Source: Pavlovales sp. CCMP2436 (taxonomy: Eukaryota; Haptophyta; Pavlovophyceae; Pavlovales). Taken from it: a DNA stretch of 16,189 bases. Below are positions 15,771 through 16,189 of this stretch, one piece after another (positions within the stretch are counted from its first letter, which is position 1; every line of letters starts with the position of its first letter). Under the pieces are notes generated by a model, which was given only the letters and a program-made list of their open reading frames with translations, was not told where the DNA came from and did not search any database. The stretch is taken from NCBI GenBank assembly GCA_026770615.1, contig MU631530.1, positions 84,690 to 100,878 of the forward strand. The letters are read 5' to 3'. The position numbers and the translations under genes were made by a program.

Positions 15771-16189
15771 TCATTTTGCGCGAAGGTGTGGCTGCGAGCA
15801 ACCTGGCGAACGCATTTTAAAAATGCGAAGCGTATCGGCCCTGACCCCCACCCCTGCCTCGCACTTCGCAGGCGCTTGTCGGCATGCCGTGCTCAAATTG
15901 TTGGCTGCACCATCATTGCGCGTGATCCCAGGCGCGCGTCCTACTGCGTTCCAGCGAGGAATAATCCTCATTAAACTAATTGTTGCAGTGGTGGCGCTGT
16001 ACTCGCAGCCCGGTTCGTCGCACACGTACGGCCGCTCGCCGCTGTGCGTGCGCTTGTGCGTCGCGAGGGTGCCCGGCTGCGTGGTGCTGTAGCCGCAGCC
16101 CGGCTCGTCGCACGGGAACGGCCGCTCGCCGCTGTGCGTGCGCTTGTGCCTCGCGAGGGTGCCCGGCTGAGTAGCCCTGAAGTTGCAGC
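15771..16189 (-). CDS. C2H2 zinc-finger array, partial at window edge
   Basis: Entering from the window edge on the minus strand: an incomplete finger ([18 protein letters not shown]), a complete finger ([20 protein letters not shown], then RTH; C-x4-C-x12-H-x3-H) and the start of a third ([12 protein letters not shown]). Fingers are joined by SGERP linkers with a 30-residue (90-bp) period. C2H2 arrays with TGERP-type linkers bind DNA; near-identical fingers imply recent unit duplication. The third finger loses its LxxH...H half near 15985; the frame then runs on through unrelated sequence ([16 protein letters not shown]...) to a stop at 15771. This may be an exon end with an intron beyond, a recombination breakpoint, or a truncated pseudogene. 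The 5' part lies outside the window. Confidence 0.65.
   Translation of the reverse strand, partial: CNFRATQPGTLARHKRTHSGERPFPCDEPGCGYSTTQPGTLATHKRTHSGERPYVCDEPGCEYSATTATISLMRIIPRWNAVGRAPGITRNDGAANNLSTACRQAPAKCEAGVGVRADTLRIFKMRSPGCSQPHLRAK
15810..15826. repeat. 17-bp palindrome
   Basis: CGCATTTTAAAAATGCG is a perfect inverted repeat around one central base. Confidence 0.8.

Overview
The window reads as nuclear DNA of a unicellular eukaryote, most likely an alga of the haptophyte or stramenopile type. That is an inference from high GC content, GT-AG introns, abundant microsatellites, a RING-type protein with an IQ motif, a MYND-finger protein, a secreted sulfotransferase and a 30-residue C2H2 finger array. 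No bacterial operon, Shine-Dalgarno pattern or viral core gene was seen. Gene density is low and most of the DNA is mobile-element debris.

Layout. 1-390: a GCC-rich 15-bp satellite. 555-2940: a decayed reverse transcriptase/RNase H gene, split after RT motif C by a 1.26-kb insertion flanked by TTAAT repeats and followed by four 55-bp tandem units. 3200-5220: repeats, a 5'-truncated element tail and AT microsatellites, then an AT-rich stretch without genes. 5319-5478: a possible exon of unknown function. 6563-7465 (-): a compact RBR-like ubiquitin ligase candidate, the best intact gene. 7674-10031: two Pro/Arg-rich gag-like ORFs with a second, longer copy of the element tail between them, ending at a strong hairpin. 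10221-11831: SINE and palindromic MITE copies plus an RGG-tailed exon on the minus strand. 12084-13012 (+): a MYND-finger gene with one probable frameshift. 13075-13705: two more element tails and ATTCA-type satellites. 13765-15208 (-): a multi-exon sulfotransferase gene. 15771-16189 (-): the end of a C2H2 zinc-finger array running off the window.

The most interesting part is the sulfotransferase locus. A tRNA-derived SINE (A box and B box 44 nt apart, T25 tail) sits directly upstream of the candidate start codon, and a 12-bp target-site duplication includes that ATG. A second, 5'-truncated copy of the same SINE, in the opposite orientation, splits the PAPS-binding loop exactly between ...HVQKA and GGSF... 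. The 3' exons remain open and splice in phase. The window also holds four SINE copies, four copies of a palindromic MITE family whose members share an interior, and four copies of one retroelement 3' end, three of them next to simple-sequence arrays.

The genes show no common pathway; they are isolated host genes among transposon remains.
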